This document shows, one piece after another, positions 19,538 through 31,514 of a stretch of DNA of 64,000 nucleotides. Below the pieces are notes generated by a model, which saw only the letters and a list, made by a program, of their open reading frames with translations, was not told where the DNA came from and did no database searches. Source of the DNA: Amylostereum areolatum (lineage: Eukaryota; Basidiomycota; Agaricomycetes; Russulales; Stereaceae); NCBI GenBank assembly GCA_012932865.1, contig SAXG01000005.1, forward strand, positions 744,001 to 808,000. The letters are read 5' to 3'. The position numbers and the translations under genes were made by a program. Each line of letters starts with the position of its first letter. The stretch's first letter is position 1.

Positions 19538-22318
19538 ATGAAGCCACGTCGTCAGAGAGCCTCCTCCAACGCCAACAATGCTCCGCCGAATAACCACAAT
19601 CGAACCAAATCAGGCAGCGTGCCCCCAGCCAAGCCACCTCAATCCGTTGCCCAACCCCAACCCAGCACCGGCATGACCCCGGCGCTGAAGTATCAGCACA
19701 ATCTCAGGGCTCTCAAGCGACACGATCCATCTATATTCTCCATCTTTGATCAGTTCAGCCATGTTTGCTTGTATCACTATGACGAGTCCAAGTGGGTGAA
19801 GAAGGGTTTTGAAGGGAGCTTTTTCTTATTCGAGCGGTGCGTCCTCGTCCTCTTTTCTTGCTTCTGGTGGCAGGTTGCGTGTTTTGTGAACCCTGTCATC
19901 TTCTCTCGCACATCTGTCGGCGTCACTGATGTACTTTGCTCGCCAGTCATGCCTATCCTCCCTACGGCTTTTTCATACTTAATCGCATGGGAATGGACGA
20001 TTATGTGCAATACATATACCCAGAAGATGATCTGAACATCCAAGGCGCATTCCTTGTGTATAAATACTACCCCAAATTCTCTGCCACTCGTCTTTCAACG
20101 GCGCATGCCTTCCACGCTGATAGCAGGCAGGCCTCAGACTCGACCGACTCTTCCAGCGGTCCCCCAGATCGTTTCACCAATGCCCACGGTCGCGTTCCAT
20201 CGCAGTTGGACGTACTTACCAACTGGAAGTATCATATAAACAAAGGGGATTCTAAGGGAAAGCCCGAGATTCTAGGATTGTGGATGCACTCTGCGGGCGG
20301 GCGCGACATGAAGGAGGTGATGCAGCGGTAAATCGCCCCGTCTTCCCTTGTAATTTATCTTAGTTGAACTTCCGGCCCAATAGATTGCATTATTATATCA
20401 AAGAAGTTGTCCCATACCCGGAACAGTTCAGGTTTGGTCCCGACCGCCCACCTACTGCCAACCCACAGCCCAACGAAGTTGCCCCCTCCGGTCCCGATGG
20501 CGAGTTCTCTGGCCACCAGCGTTCGATCTCCAAGGCTTCGGGCCCCAACATGGTTCAGCAAAGCAACGGAGCCTCAGTCTCGGTTGGCCATGCAATCAAC
20601 GGGGCGGGAGGGTCAGAAGTCGACAAGCTATTTTCCAAATTTCTCCCAAGTGCTGCTTCTACACCTGCACCTACATCTGTCACAACGACTAGTGCGGACG
20701 GGAAGGTATCGCTTGCCGCATTGTTTGCGTCAGCCTCGACCTCGGGGACACCAGGGCCCTCGTCAACACCTGGTCCTGCCGCCACGACCTCTTCCACACC
20801 TTCGTCTTCCGCCGCCAAAGGCGTTGCACTGCTCAACTCGATCTTTGCATCAGCTGCTCCAACACCTCCCGTGGCGAAATCGTATGCTACCTCTTCCGTG
20901 AGCCCAGCGGGGTCAACGCCTGTATTTCAAGACTCTCCCTCAGCTCCACCTTCCCTCCGACCGAGCTTCGCGGAAGCACAAAAATACTCTCCTTACTCAA
21001 GTCCGCCTCTTAATCAACCTCAGTATCAGATACATTCTCCCAAGCCGGCAGTAGCCGCCCTTCCTCAGATCCTCACCCAGGATGTTATCTCTTCTCTCCT
21101 TGGCCTCCCATCACACTCCCCTGCATCCCGTACTCCTTCTGCAGCGCCAAGTTCAGCGTCTTCTCGCTCTCAACGTCGTTACGAAGGCGATGTTGACACT
21201 AGCGATAATGATGCCGCGTCCGACCATTCTCCCGCCCTTTACAGTCAGAGGCCCTACCCTCGCTCAGAACCTGAACATTTTGTGCCCTCCATCGCCACCC
21301 CAGCTGGCGCGGGTGGCTCTCAAACCGGCCACATTCACGGCGACGTAACTCCGAAGCCACCACCCCGTGGGTTTGGGATAGGCAATGGATCGTCCCATTT
21401 GTCCCCATCAACCGCTGCGGCGAAGAAACCCGATTATTCTGCCTCCGTTTCCGAACCAATAATGACCCCCGAGGTATGGACCGCCATGTTGTCGGAAAGT
21501 ATGGCCACGAAGGAACGGGAGAAGGCGAAGGAGCAGGCACAAGCACAAGAAAAAGGACGGCTGACCCCTGGGCGAATGCTCGTGCCATTCCACGAAGAAT
21601 CTACGCTGTGGCCCTACCCGCGAGCTCCACTCGACGACCGCGACACCTCCGATGGCGCAGAGGTAGTCGAGCTGGACTTCGCCGATACGAGCGCGTTGAG
21701 CGACATGGATGCGTTCGCACGTCGACAGAAGTCGAAGGGCAAGACGAATGGGCGGAAGAGCCGGAAGGAACGCGAGCGGGAAAATCAGGCGGAAAGGGTC
21801 GCGATTGAGAACAGCTGGGATGCGCCTCCGCCTATGCAACCGACCCCACCTCCGCAGGCTCCGGTCCGTCCTGTATCGGTCGTTCAACCAACCGCTACAG
21901 TTGTGAAACCTTCGGCCTCCGTTAATCAACTACCTCCTACTACATCTAAGAAGGCCGTCGCCTCTTCGGTCAATGGATCTACCTCCACACCATCTAATGG
22001 ACACGACCCTTCTGTGGGGACACGGATCGACGTTAACTCGCTGTTTCGTGGCGCATCTGCGTCTCAGGATACAAGTCCTGCCGAAGAAGGTCTCGTTTCT
22101 CGGAGCGCGGTCAGCTCGGCCATCATCTCTCAGGTAGAGACGAAAGCCATTGGACAGGCTCCGATTTTGGAGAAGAACGCGTTCGTGCGGGAGGTGCTTA
22201 CTCTGATTCACGTAAGCGTTCTTCCAGTTCACTCCCATTTGAGTCTGACTTTGCATTGTAGACGGACAAACGGTTTGTTGACCAGCTGTACGAAACTTAT
22301 CTTACCACCAGGCGCTGA
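19538..22318 (+). CDS. DCP1: mRNA-decapping enzyme subunit 1 (Dcp1)
   Basis: Four exons (19538-19836, 19947-20327, 20384-22211, 22262-22318) give 854 aa. Dcp1 is the activating partner of the Dcp2 cap hydrolase in cytoplasmic P-bodies. The N-terminal EVH1-like domain is split by introns and reads LRALKRHDPSIFSIFDQFSH, KKGFEGSFFLFER, YPPYGFFILNRMGMDDYVQY, then LGLWMHSAGGRDMKEVMQR. A long Ser/Pro/Thr-rich disordered region follows (about residues 270-800). The last 57-nt exon completes REVLTLIHTDKRFVDQLYET, the C-terminal trimerisation helix of Dcp1. The length, far above yeast Dcp1, comes from this linker. The start at 19538 follows CTACC and precedes a basic leader. Confidence 0.93.
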
Positions 22319-23364
22319 GGATGTTGTCGCGAGTCGACGCACGTCTATCTTTTGCCATGTTATTGCCACCACCCTCCACCCACCCTCCCGTCGTAACGAC
22401 ACGTACATCCAATCCTATTTCTTGCCACGCCTTCACCACTCCCTGCTATCCTTGTTTGTCTCCACTGAAATGACTTGCAGGGCTTCGTGCCTTCGTCAAT
22501 GTTCGCTCGTACTGTATCTCGTATTCACTCCGCTGTTTTCCGCGTACGCAGTGCATGTATCCACGTCGACCTCGTCGCAATCGCATTCCATCCTTCGGAC
22601 CAGATCAGTTTCCGGTACGCTCTTACAACGGCCATCCGCACTGGGCATCTGTGATTTTCGCTTTCGTTCTGACTGAGACTTCGTCGTGGCGCCGTGCGAA
22701 GAGTGCATAGGCTGAGGTGGGCCTTCACGTTTATTCGACCTCTAAGCAGCGACTGACTCTTTCTTCTAAGGCAGAAAACGCGGATGCTGAATATGCCGGG
22801 CGTGTAGTTCGGTGGTCCGGTACACGGAGATGGCCGATAAGTGTATAGCATGGGACCCTTGTCGACGTCGACGTCTTCAAACATTTCCCCTGACTATGGT
22901 CGGTGTAATCCTTCTTCACAAGGGCGGCGAAGCTACCACTACTAGCTACCATCGAATGCCAGGTATCCACGCTGCATCACGAGTAGCATGCTGTACGCCA
23001 AGCGGACATACATATGCATACCAGCACCTCGTATGACAACCAGGTCGGTTCGAGTCTTGCCTCGCTATGGAAATGGCTGACAGAATGTCTGTTACAGGGT
23101 TTGAGTGAGTTGTGCACCTTGTGAGTCGGGGACAGGTCGGGGACCGCGGCTCCTGGTATGCGGACAACCACTGCTGACGACATGGAGATTACGTACTAAA
23201 GTTTGATATTCATTGCGCTGGTCCCTGGAGCGCTTCTATACCATTTGACCGGTTGACCATGGAGCGATTCACCCGCCATATAACCTATAACTTCACTGCA
23301 ACGCCCACCAACACCTACCCCAGCCTACCCCGGAGATCTTCTCCCCTTGCATCGCCATATCACC
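22319..23364. other. Intergenic, nothing recognised
   Basis: 3' flank of DCP1 and promoter of the transporter-like gene. Overlapping minus-strand frames (22496-22884) look random. Confidence 0.6.
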
Positions 23365-26300
23365 ATGGTAGAGCAGACTGAGAGTGCTGATACTCTCCAT
23401 TCCTCCACGAACCTATCGACCAGGCAAAACCCAGACGAAAAGGTCACCGACGAGGAAGTGGCAAACTTGCCGCCAGCTTCCTCGACATGGGCGACAACCT
23501 TCACAAAATACCTTCCAGCATGGGTGATCCGTAACCTGCTTCTGAAGAAATCGTGGAAAACGTTGCTCAAAACCTGGCTGGCGTTTTGGGTCACCTTCAT
23601 CCTTTTGCTCTCCAGCCGTTCTCTGAAGGCGATGGGTAACATGTACGTGGCCTGTCCCCAGCTCAAATATTATAACTAACAATATTCCGCCGTAGCGCCT
23701 TCTTCGCGTTGATCACAGCAAACTTTGTACCACCAGCGTACCCGGTGCAGCTCTTCATCGTCGTGCGTGACTTCCGGCTTCCGGGACATTTTCGTCATCA
23801 CTGAACAAGTGCTATCTGTAGCTCTTGTCAACATCATTCATCGGCTTGTGTCTTGGGTGGGGATTGGGCGTCGCTGCAATGAGGGCTGCATTGGCAGCAA
23901 GGGATCAAGATTTGTTGAAGTCCACCCTTCTCATTGCTCAAGAATCGTGAGTAGTTCAGGCGCATGTCGAAGCCGTTGTTGACACCACCCCTCAGTGCCG
24001 CAGGAGCTGCTAACCCCGAAGCCGTCTTTCAGGGACGAGTTTTTGAAGGGCTGTTTCTTGACACAAGGTGCGTAACTTCGTGGTTGTCGCGTTCGTCCAA
24101 AATATCATTCATGAAGCTAAGCTCAGATCGACCGTCGTTTTTGGCGTTTTCATCGCTCTCGGCTCGGGCTTTTTCGCATTTTCTCGCGCCTCGGTTCCCC
24201 CGTTGATCCCCTTCAGCATATTTGGCACAATTGCTCTGGATGTATTCTGTGTACGTACTCCCTTTTTTGTCCTCAGGTATGTGTACTGAACGTAAGCGAT
24301 CCACATAGACCATTGGACCACTCCTCCCAGTCGCGCAGTATACAATCATCAATAGTATCGCCATCTCTTCATCAATGTATGCGGCCATTGGCCTTTTCCT
24401 CGTTCTATTCGTGTTTCCCGAGAGCGTCAACCACGCATACCTCGGGGCTGTCACTGGTATATTGGACAAGATGAAGACCATCATGCAGCTCCAGGAAAGC
24501 GTCCTCATGCATAGCCCGGAGAGAAACGAGGCGACGAAGGAAGCACTGCAGGGATCTCGGTTGGCCATGCTTCAGACTTACAAGGGCTGTAAGTGTTTCC
24601 CAGCCTTCACAGTCCTGCCCTAAATGACCCTTTGGGCAGTAACCACTCTGGCTACGACTATAGGCGGAGAATTCAGCTGGGGTCGATGGAGTGCTGATGA
24701 TGCGAAAACTATCGACGAGCCCGTGCTAGCCATATTGTCGAAAATCGGTATGTCTGTGCCATCCGTTCCAAGCACTCACCCTGTCACTCAACTCGAATTG
24801 TAGTTGGCCTGCTCAATTTCCTCAAGTTTGTCAGCCAGAGCACGGGCACTGTTGCCGCAAAGAAATCGCCCCTGGAGAAGGACAATGGGACACCTGTGTC
24901 ATCCACCAGTCAATTCGGGAATTTTCAACCATCATCAGACGTTCATATACTTCGCCAATACAACGGCCCTGCCGCCATTGCCGCCGAAAAGCAACACGAG
25001 TTGCGTCTCGAAGACGTCCTTCCTGTACTCAAGTCATCTACCTCCGATCTGCGGACAGCTTGTGTCGATGGACTCGACGCTACCAAGTCCCTTGTCGCCT
25101 TCGTCAACGAGAACCGGTTCAACCTCCCCGGTGGAGCAGTCCGAAACGCGGATGGTCTGTCAAGCTGTGAGGCCCGACTCGACACCGTGATCGAACGTCT
25201 TCAATTCTCTCTGGACGAGTTCAAGAACAAGAGGCGCAGCGAAGTGCTCCAACCATACGAGCCTCTACTCGCTGCCCAGGATGCCCAACCTGGAGTGGTC
25301 CCAATGCGCAGCCTGTTTGTTTGTTACGTTTTCTCGGCTTCCGTGATCAGCGTTGCAGAAGCCGTGTTGATTCTTATGAATCGTATGCGGAAACTGAGCG
25401 CAAAGAGGCGGAGAAACCGAATGTGGGCGCCGACGCTGCTACACGCACTTACGACGTTCTGGAAGAGAGGAATCGATGATAGTGAGAAGGTGGATGGAGA
25501 GGACGAAGAACGCGAGGAAGAGGTGGGGAAGAAAGAGACGATGTCATATGGTGAGTTCCATCTGACATCTACTGCGAAAGGTCCTTCTCATTGTGTATCA
25601 TTTTGCTGTGGGGACAAGAACGCGATCCGGAAAGTCTACCCCCTGCTAACGCAGGACAGAAGTTCATGGCAAGCCTGCATTCATTCTACAAGTGGTTTGG
25701 GACCGACAACGGCGTAGTACGTGTCCTCATTCGCATACTCTGCTCCCAGATATTGAATACTGGTCGTAGTTCGTCACTCGATATGTTATTGTGACGATTG
25801 CGCTCTGGCTCCCTGCCGTATTCAAGACATCTGCCAGTGACTTCTATTTTGTTACCGTAAGGTAAAACGTGGCTCACTCTATGCATAGATATATACTACA
25901 AGGAAAAGGGTCTTTGGTAGGTGCTCCTTGAGCTCCTCCGTGGTGCGCGCTATATGACTTATCTTTGCGTAGGGCGCTTGTCATGGCGCAGACTTCAGTG
26001 TCGGTATTCGTCGGTGACACGCTCTTCGTGTAGGTTCTATTCCTCCATCCCATTTGCTTTAGATTCTGACATTGTTTTTAGGTTTGCCACCCGTTTGATC
26101 GGCACGGGGGCAGGCCTTATTTTCGGACTTCTCATCTGGTATATCGGTTAGTACCGTTCGTCCAGCCTATCCTACCCTTGTTGACACGACGATTAGGGGC
26201 TGGCCATGGCACCGGTAATCCTTACGGGCTTGCTGCCAGCTTTGCCGTGTTTTTCGTTCCACTCTCTTTTCTGCGGGCATTTTCGCCGCCAGCATGGCTG

Positions 26301-27521
26301 CCCTCCGTCATCATTATGAATGTTAGTCCCTCGGCACGACTCAAAACCCGCCACGTTCAATACTCACTATCCTTTACAAAAGGCTACCGTTATTCTCGTC
26401 GTAGGCTACTCATGGCTTGATGGCCATTTGCCCGTTCTCTCCATCGGCTATGGATGGGATGTTGCTTGGAGGAGAACTGTGAACGTTCTCATTGGTACGT
26501 CGCGTCCGATTCTTCTCAACTTGACGTACCTTGACTTCCTAAGCACAGGTGTCGCGGGGGCCTTTATCGTCATGTTTGTCCCTCCCAAGACAGGTCGCAA
26601 AGCCGTGCGCGAGCGCAATGCGACTGTTCTTTCAAGCTTGTGCAATGTTTACTCATCCCTCATGTCTGCCTGGATCAGCAACAAGTCTCCAAGCGCGTCC
26701 GAAAATGACCTTGATGCACAAGCGCAGACGGACCCTTTCAGAAGGAATCTCATGGCCGTGGCCGCACAGGTTACAGCTTTGAAAGGTTTGACAGAGACGT
26801 CGAGGTGGGAGGGCAGTTGGCGTGGACAGTGGCCATACGCGGATTACGCACGCATGGTTGAGGTTGAGCTGGAGATGATTGCCACCTTGGGACAGGTAGA
26901 GTTCTTCACCATCTCTGTTCGTCACAGATAGTTTTAACACCTCTCCCTAGCTTGGCGCGGCACTCGCTAAGTTAGACAGTCGCTGGCGCACCACATTCCT
27001 TCACGACGCCGAAGTCGCTAATCCAGACTTCGTGCGTTCCACTTTCTGCGTCATCCTCTTTGGATCCTGAAATCTTGTGATACTCATCTCCTCCAGATTG
27101 CAGACGTGATTGCAATGTTCTCCTTGCTTTCATTCTCCATCCGCACAGGTCAGCCAATGCACGCGGCACTTCCCGACTCCCTTCTCGATCGCCTTTTGTA
27201 TCACCAAGCCGCCCACTCTCAGCGAGCCCATCAGCACGAGCAGCTCCAGATAACCGACCAACTACGAGAATACGACTACATGTTCTACGCCTCTGCGGTC
27301 ATCGCCATCTTCCAGCTCATGCAGGTGCGCATCAGCTTGTTGTTCTCACGGATCTGAATCAATTTCTGATATTTGTGTGTTTCCGTGGCCAGGGGTTGGA
27401 CGATCTGCATACTATCACGAAGAGGCTTTGCGGTGAGGTGCCATTTGGCGGGTTCGAGCAGTGGAAGGCGGACTATCAGCGTGTACACGGAGGTCAGGAC
27501 GCTGCTTCGTCCCCCTTGTAA
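23365..27521 (+). CDS. FUSC-like polytopic membrane protein (putative ER transporter N-term / DUF2421 type)
   Basis: Nineteen exons (23365-23642, 23696-23762, 23822-23946, 23996-24067, 24127-24250, 24309-24588, 24640-24747, 24804-25550, 25655-25716, 25770-25836, 25889-25916, 25973-26029, 26082-26146, 26197-26321, 26383-26494, 26549-26895, 26951-27031, 27097-27324, 27393-27521) give 1,033 aa, every junction in phase. Two clusters of hydrophobic helices are visible: N-terminal (LAFWVTFILLL, AFFALITANFVPP, FIGLCLGWGLGVAAMRAALA, VFGVFIALGSGFFAFSRAS) and central/C-terminal (YVIVTIALWLPAVFKTSA, GLWALVMAQTSVSVFVGDTL, GTGAGLIFGLLIWYIGAGHG, RRTVNVLIGVAGAFIVMFVP). This duplicated six-helix arrangement, with GHGTGNPYG and EYDYMFYAS motifs, is that of fungal 'putative ER transporter, 6TM N-terminal' proteins related to aromatic-acid exporters and ALMT channels. 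The substrate is unknown. Confidence 0.88.
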
Positions 27522-27893
27522 ACATCTAGCTTTATTTCCGGTGTCGTATTCTAGAGTACACTACTACTGTAATCAAATCCGACTTTGCTTCATCTGGGTG
27601 AATATACTTATCTCGTGCGCAACTTTGCAGTTGGCGTTCGAACATTTCCTTGATTGCGGTCATAATCGGAGGTGAATTCGGACCATCTGGGTGCTATTGT
27701 AATAACAAGGAAACAGGTCTAAAGGTGGGAGCAGGCATGCAAAAGGTAAGGAGGGCATAGGGATTGACCGAGGTCTAAGTGAAACGTTAACATAGGTCGG
27801 GGATGGCGTATAAGTTCGGGCCAAGACAAGTGGTGAAACTGAAGAGGAGAACGCCAGTGAGGGGAAGACATAGATGCGAAGAGATGAGAGGTC

Positions 27894-28982
27894 CTAGTTC
27901 AACGGTTTGGCCATAAGCTGGGTGAGGATCTGAGCCACAGTGACGGCGAGCTCCTTGATGTTTTCACGCTCCGTTGGGACAACCTTCCCCAACACGACCG
28001 CCTGGAACTTATCGGGGTGCCAACGGAGTAACTCAGCCCGGAGACGGAGCTTACGGGTTTTACCCTCCATACCGGGGCGGTGGGGGTGCATGACGAATGC
28101 CTCGACGTTATGAGCGTTGATGTCCTCGACGCGGGTAATCGGGAAACAAAGTGGCCAGGGGAAGGCGAAGCCGTCGAGGGCTTCGTCGGGGATATCCCTC
28201 ATTTGGGACCAGAGCGCGTCGTAGCGAGCAGAAACTTCGTCGACTTGGGGCCGAGCATGAGTGTTATCGGCGTCTTGAACAGTATCGCGAGGGTTGGGGA
28301 TACGCTCCTCAGGCTCGCGGCGGCGAGCGTCCTCTTGCTGGCGACGTTGTTCTTCCCTGACGCGACGACGAGCTTCTTCTTGGGAACGACGGGTCTCTTC
28401 ATGACGCAGACGTGACTCCTCCTCGATCTTGCGGTTGGCCTCCTGGCGCTGGCGGAGGAGCTCGTCGATGTTCGCTCGGACCGCTTCGGTCTCCCGTTCC
28501 CACCGCTCCTTTGCCTCTTGCGCACGCTTGACCTTCTCTAAGCGGCGCCTCTTTTTCTCCCGTTTCTCCCTTCTCTCCTCTCTCGCCTGCTTCCGGACCT
28601 CGTTATCCTCGGCTTCCTGACGTGCGCGCTGGCCGGCCCTGGCAGTGGCACGGAGCATGGCTTTACGCGCGGACATGAGGGAGTCGTCGCGAGCCTTTTG
28701 ATGAGGAAGAACGCCGTCCATCCGGCGGTTCTTGATCTCTTCCTCGCGGCGGCGAGCAGACGACGAAAGCTTGACGAAGGAGTTGTTCGAACGCACGAAC
28801 GAGGCATCCTTGAGGGGCTTGGGGGCGGGTTGGTCGGGCGTAGCATCGGCATCGGCATCGGCAATGAAGGACCGATACGCACACGGCATGGCGACAAAAC
28901 TGGTATTGCGACGCGGCGGGGGGGCAGCATGTTTCGCGGTGTGGATGGAGGGAGTGCGGCTCTTGAATATGTTGAAGATCAT
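27894..28982 (-). CDS. Coiled-coil protein with C-terminal HPD (J-like/NFKBIL1-like) domain
   Basis: Single exon, 362 aa from ATG 28982. The frame is open upstream to 29696, but a pyrimidine-rich leader (CCGCACCTCACC) precedes this ATG and upstream sequence lacks protein character. Order: basic/disordered N-terminus, a long Arg/Glu/Lys helix (about 110-250, ARKAMLRATARAGQRARQEA... to QRRQQEDARRREPEE), then a compact C-terminal domain (about 265-355) with AFPWPLCFPITRVEDINAHN and RWHPDKFQAVVL. The HPD tripeptide between helices recalls J-domains and the NFKBIL1 C-terminus. The same domain closes the protein at 56239-60339. Function is unknown; HSP40-like activity should not be assumed. Confidence 0.8.
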   Translation of the reverse strand: MIFNIFKSRTPSIHTAKHAAPPPRRNTSFVAMPCAYRSFIADADADATPDQPAPKPLKDASFVRSNNSFVKLSSSARRREEEIKNRRMDGVLPHQKARDDSLMSARKAMLRATARAGQRARQEAEDNEVRKQAREERREKREKKRRRLEKVKRAQEAKERWERETEAVRANIDELLRQRQEANRKIEEESRLRHEETRRSQEEARRRVREEQRRQQEDARRREPEERIPNPRDTVQDADNTHARPQVDEVSARYDALWSQMRDIPDEALDGFAFPWPLCFPITRVEDINAHNVEAFVMHPHRPGMEGKTRKLRLRAELLRWHPDKFQAVVLGKVVPTERENIKELAVTVAQILTQLMAKPLN

Positions 28983-29930
28983 GGTGAGGTGCGGCGCAGA
29001 GGTGGAGGTCCAAACGAAGAATAATGTCTTGATGGTCTTGAGGGAGTGGAAATCGATTTCGGGAATGTGCGATTTATAGTTCTCCAGGGCGCCCAAGCTG
29101 AGAAGACAATGCGTCAACTGAGAAGGCTTCCTTATGGAACAGAATTTCGAATAATGCGAGCCAAGGGCAACTGTGGCTCTTGATGATACGACAAAAATGG
29201 AAAATCGCTCTAACCAACATGTCTCCAGAAGATCAGTTCCAGAGTTTGACCAGGCAAGTACTTGTCCCCGTGGATGAAGAGCGATGTGTAGGCGTAAGCA
29301 CTGCACTGTTTGCGGACAACCGGAGACACGCTTCCTGTCGAGTTTCGCGGCCATAGCGTTGAAACATGGCCATGCGTTGGTGGCGATACGTGCCCATAGC
29401 AGTGATGTCGGCAGGCCAAGGGACCGAGCTACGAGCTCCGATTCTAGGAAACACAATACGTTATTGATTTCGATGGGGTCTAGCTTATGCCTGTCGCCTG
29501 GCCACACCTGTGGCGGTTGCGACAGCATGGCCCGGAGAAATGACGAGTGGGCGTAGAATCTGAATAGGGAGAAGCGACGACGTCTCATACGCCGTGTAAT
29601 CACGTCCGATATTGGATACCCATACTTGAAGGATTGTTTTCCAAAGGCTGAAGTTGCGATGGGCGCTAAAAGACACTCCTCCCGCCATATGTTCAAGTTG
29701 TATTATCCGACGTGAAGCGATTGTGCTGTAGTGCGACGAGGAGACAAGGCGCCTCGTGTTTCTCCGTGGCGGTGATGGGCCAAAAACAGCATAATCGACG
29801 TTGAGGCAAAGCAACGGGTGACAAAGGGGCGTCCTCGTGTTTTCACGCCACGGTTGAAAGAACTGGGTGGCAAAGAAGAATAATGGGTAGACCGCTCGCG
29901 CGCGAGGAATGAAGGTCAAAGCTCGACGCG
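28983..29930. other. Divergent intergenic region; no gene recognised
   Basis: It separates two divergently transcribed genes. The minus frame stays open through here, but its composition is unlike the downstream protein. Confidence 0.55.
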
Positions 29931-29938
29931 TATAAAAA
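29931..29938 (+). promoter_or_regulatory. TATA box upstream of the gene at 30064
   Basis: The sequence TATAAAAA lies about 130 bases before the ATG at 30064 and is followed by a C/T-rich leader (CTCATCTCCCAGCAAG) as in many fungal TATA promoters. Confidence 0.6.
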
Positions 29939-30063
29939 GGCTGAAAGGAAGACAGTCAATCTCTCATCTCCCAGCAAGAACTCCCTCAAGCACTCGCCTC
30001 AAGCCATCCCCCGACGGTCCTACCCTCCCTCAGCCCCCTTCTTTGATCCCAATCATATCAGCC

Positions 30064-30993
30064 ATGCAAATGCGCCTTCGTTCCCAATCCAAGGGCAGTG
30101 ACGCCATGAGGCGTAGGTGCGAAGAAGAAAAGGCCCTTTGGGGCAAGGCGAACAAGGATCGCATTCAGGTCAAGGCATCGGCCACTGGTCAAGGCATTCA
30201 TATCTTGTTCGACCGCGAGCGTTCCCTCTTGCCGTACGACAGCGACAGCGACCTTTCCTCGTCCAATGGGAGCGCTGTCTCGCCCGCCAACTCGTCCACC
30301 AAGGCGTCCACGAAGTCTTCCACCAGGTCGTCCGTCAGCTTGTCCACCAGGGCGCCCACCAGGATGCGCGCCAGACCGCCTACCAGGGCGTCCACCAGGG
30401 CGTCCACCATAGCCTCCCTCAAGGCGGCCGCCAAGCGCACTCCACCGCAGACGCCCCGCGCCAACACGCCCTACGAGCCGACCTCTGCTTTGCGCATCCC
30501 CCGGAAGCTGCAGCGTCATGAGCGGATCGGCGGTGGGACAGGTGTGACGGCGCGCATTCTGGATTCCAGCATCGCATCTGAGGGCACGCTTCTCTTCGCC
30601 GGCAATGGACCGAGCCCTCTCAGCGCCATTGTCTTGTCTCCCGCTGCCCAGGCTGTAGCGGCCGCTACCGCTCGTCGCGCCCGTACCACGCGCGCCACCG
30701 AGGCCGGACGCGGACGCATCTCCACGAGCCCCGACCCCTTCATCGACAATGAGTCCGCATCCGATGTCGCGTCGGAGGGAATCCGCGCACCCACCGAGAG
30801 CGCCTCCAACAACAACTTCGAATACGTCGACATGAACTTTGGTGGCCGTGTGTTCACCCAGCGCATGGAGATGAAGGGATCGCATGGCACACTGGTGCTA
30901 GACGAGTTCACGGACGCGCGGGCGTGGGGGAAGATGGGGTTCGTGGTGGATATCGAAGGGAAGATGCAGACCATCCAGGAGACCATTGAATAG
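30064..30993 (+). CDS. Unknown protein with Ser/Thr/Arg repeat region
   Basis: Single exon, 309 aa, preceded by a TATA box and C/T-rich leader. Residues about 75-125 are a degenerate short-unit repeat (S/T-T-K/R-A/S-S-T), from DNA repeats around 30296-30420. The C-terminal part has a more ordered look: FEYVDMNFGGRVFTQRMEMK, GSHGTLVLDEFTDARAWGKM and GFVVDIEGKMQTIQ. It is preserved as an intact frame with codon use like its neighbours, so it is probably a real gene. I do not recognise the family. Confidence 0.65.
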   Translation: MQMRLRSQSKGSDAMRRRCEEEKALWGKANKDRIQVKASATGQGIHILFDRERSLLPYDSDSDLSSSNGSAVSPANSSTKASTKSSTRSSVSLSTRAPTRMRARPPTRASTRASTIASLKAAAKRTPPQTPRANTPYEPTSALRIPRKLQRHERIGGGTGVTARILDSSIASEGTLLFAGNGPSPLSAIVLSPAAQAVAAATARRARTTRATEAGRGRISTSPDPFIDNESASDVASEGIRAPTESASNNNFEYVDMNFGGRVFTQRMEMKGSHGTLVLDEFTDARAWGKMGFVVDIEGKMQTIQETIE

Positions 30994-31514
30994 ATTGAAC
31001 GGTACGGGTGTTTAGTGCACTTACGTGGATTAAATCCCACATTCCTTACATCCCCCTTCCCCACCCACATAGATGTCGAAGATAGCTCGTGTAAATGTTT
31101 TGTACTATGCCTTTCTATGCCAATTATGCCGTTATGTTCAGATTTCAGTGTTGAGCAATGCGATTGTGACATACCTCAAAGTAGTTTGCATCATTGCAAA
31201 GCAAATAGCTTCAGACTTTCTCCTATCGCCAAGGGGCGCCATTGGCAAGTAGTATGCGTGAGGCCGAGGAAATTGTGTGGACGGTAAGTAGAGACGGCGA
31301 AAGCCTGAGCGGTTGCCTTCAGGCAGACTCCCAGGGGACTACTGGGGACTAAGACGCTGACGCTGAGCCATTCTGTCATGCTTGCGTTTTGTATGGTCTC
31401 TCATGTGATTGGGAGCCTGTGACCGGCCTCCCACAGACCAGAGACTACTCACAAGCAACTCCATCTCTGATTCTCCCCCCCTTCCTCTTTCCTTCACCCG
31501 TCGCCACATCGACA

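Noticed and set aside
22980..23060. GGTTCGAGTC resembling a tRNA T-loop
   Set aside because: No matching acceptor stem, anticodon arm or D-loop could be folded around it.
25655..25860. Alternative introns in the FUSC-like gene (acceptor at gacag, donor at gtaagg)
   Set aside because: They break the reading phase or remove conserved residues; the chosen sites keep both.
28983..29696. In-frame upstream extension of the gene at 27894-28982 (would add 238 residues)
   Set aside because: Composition unlike a protein domain, and a typical C/T-rich leader immediately precedes the ATG at 28982.
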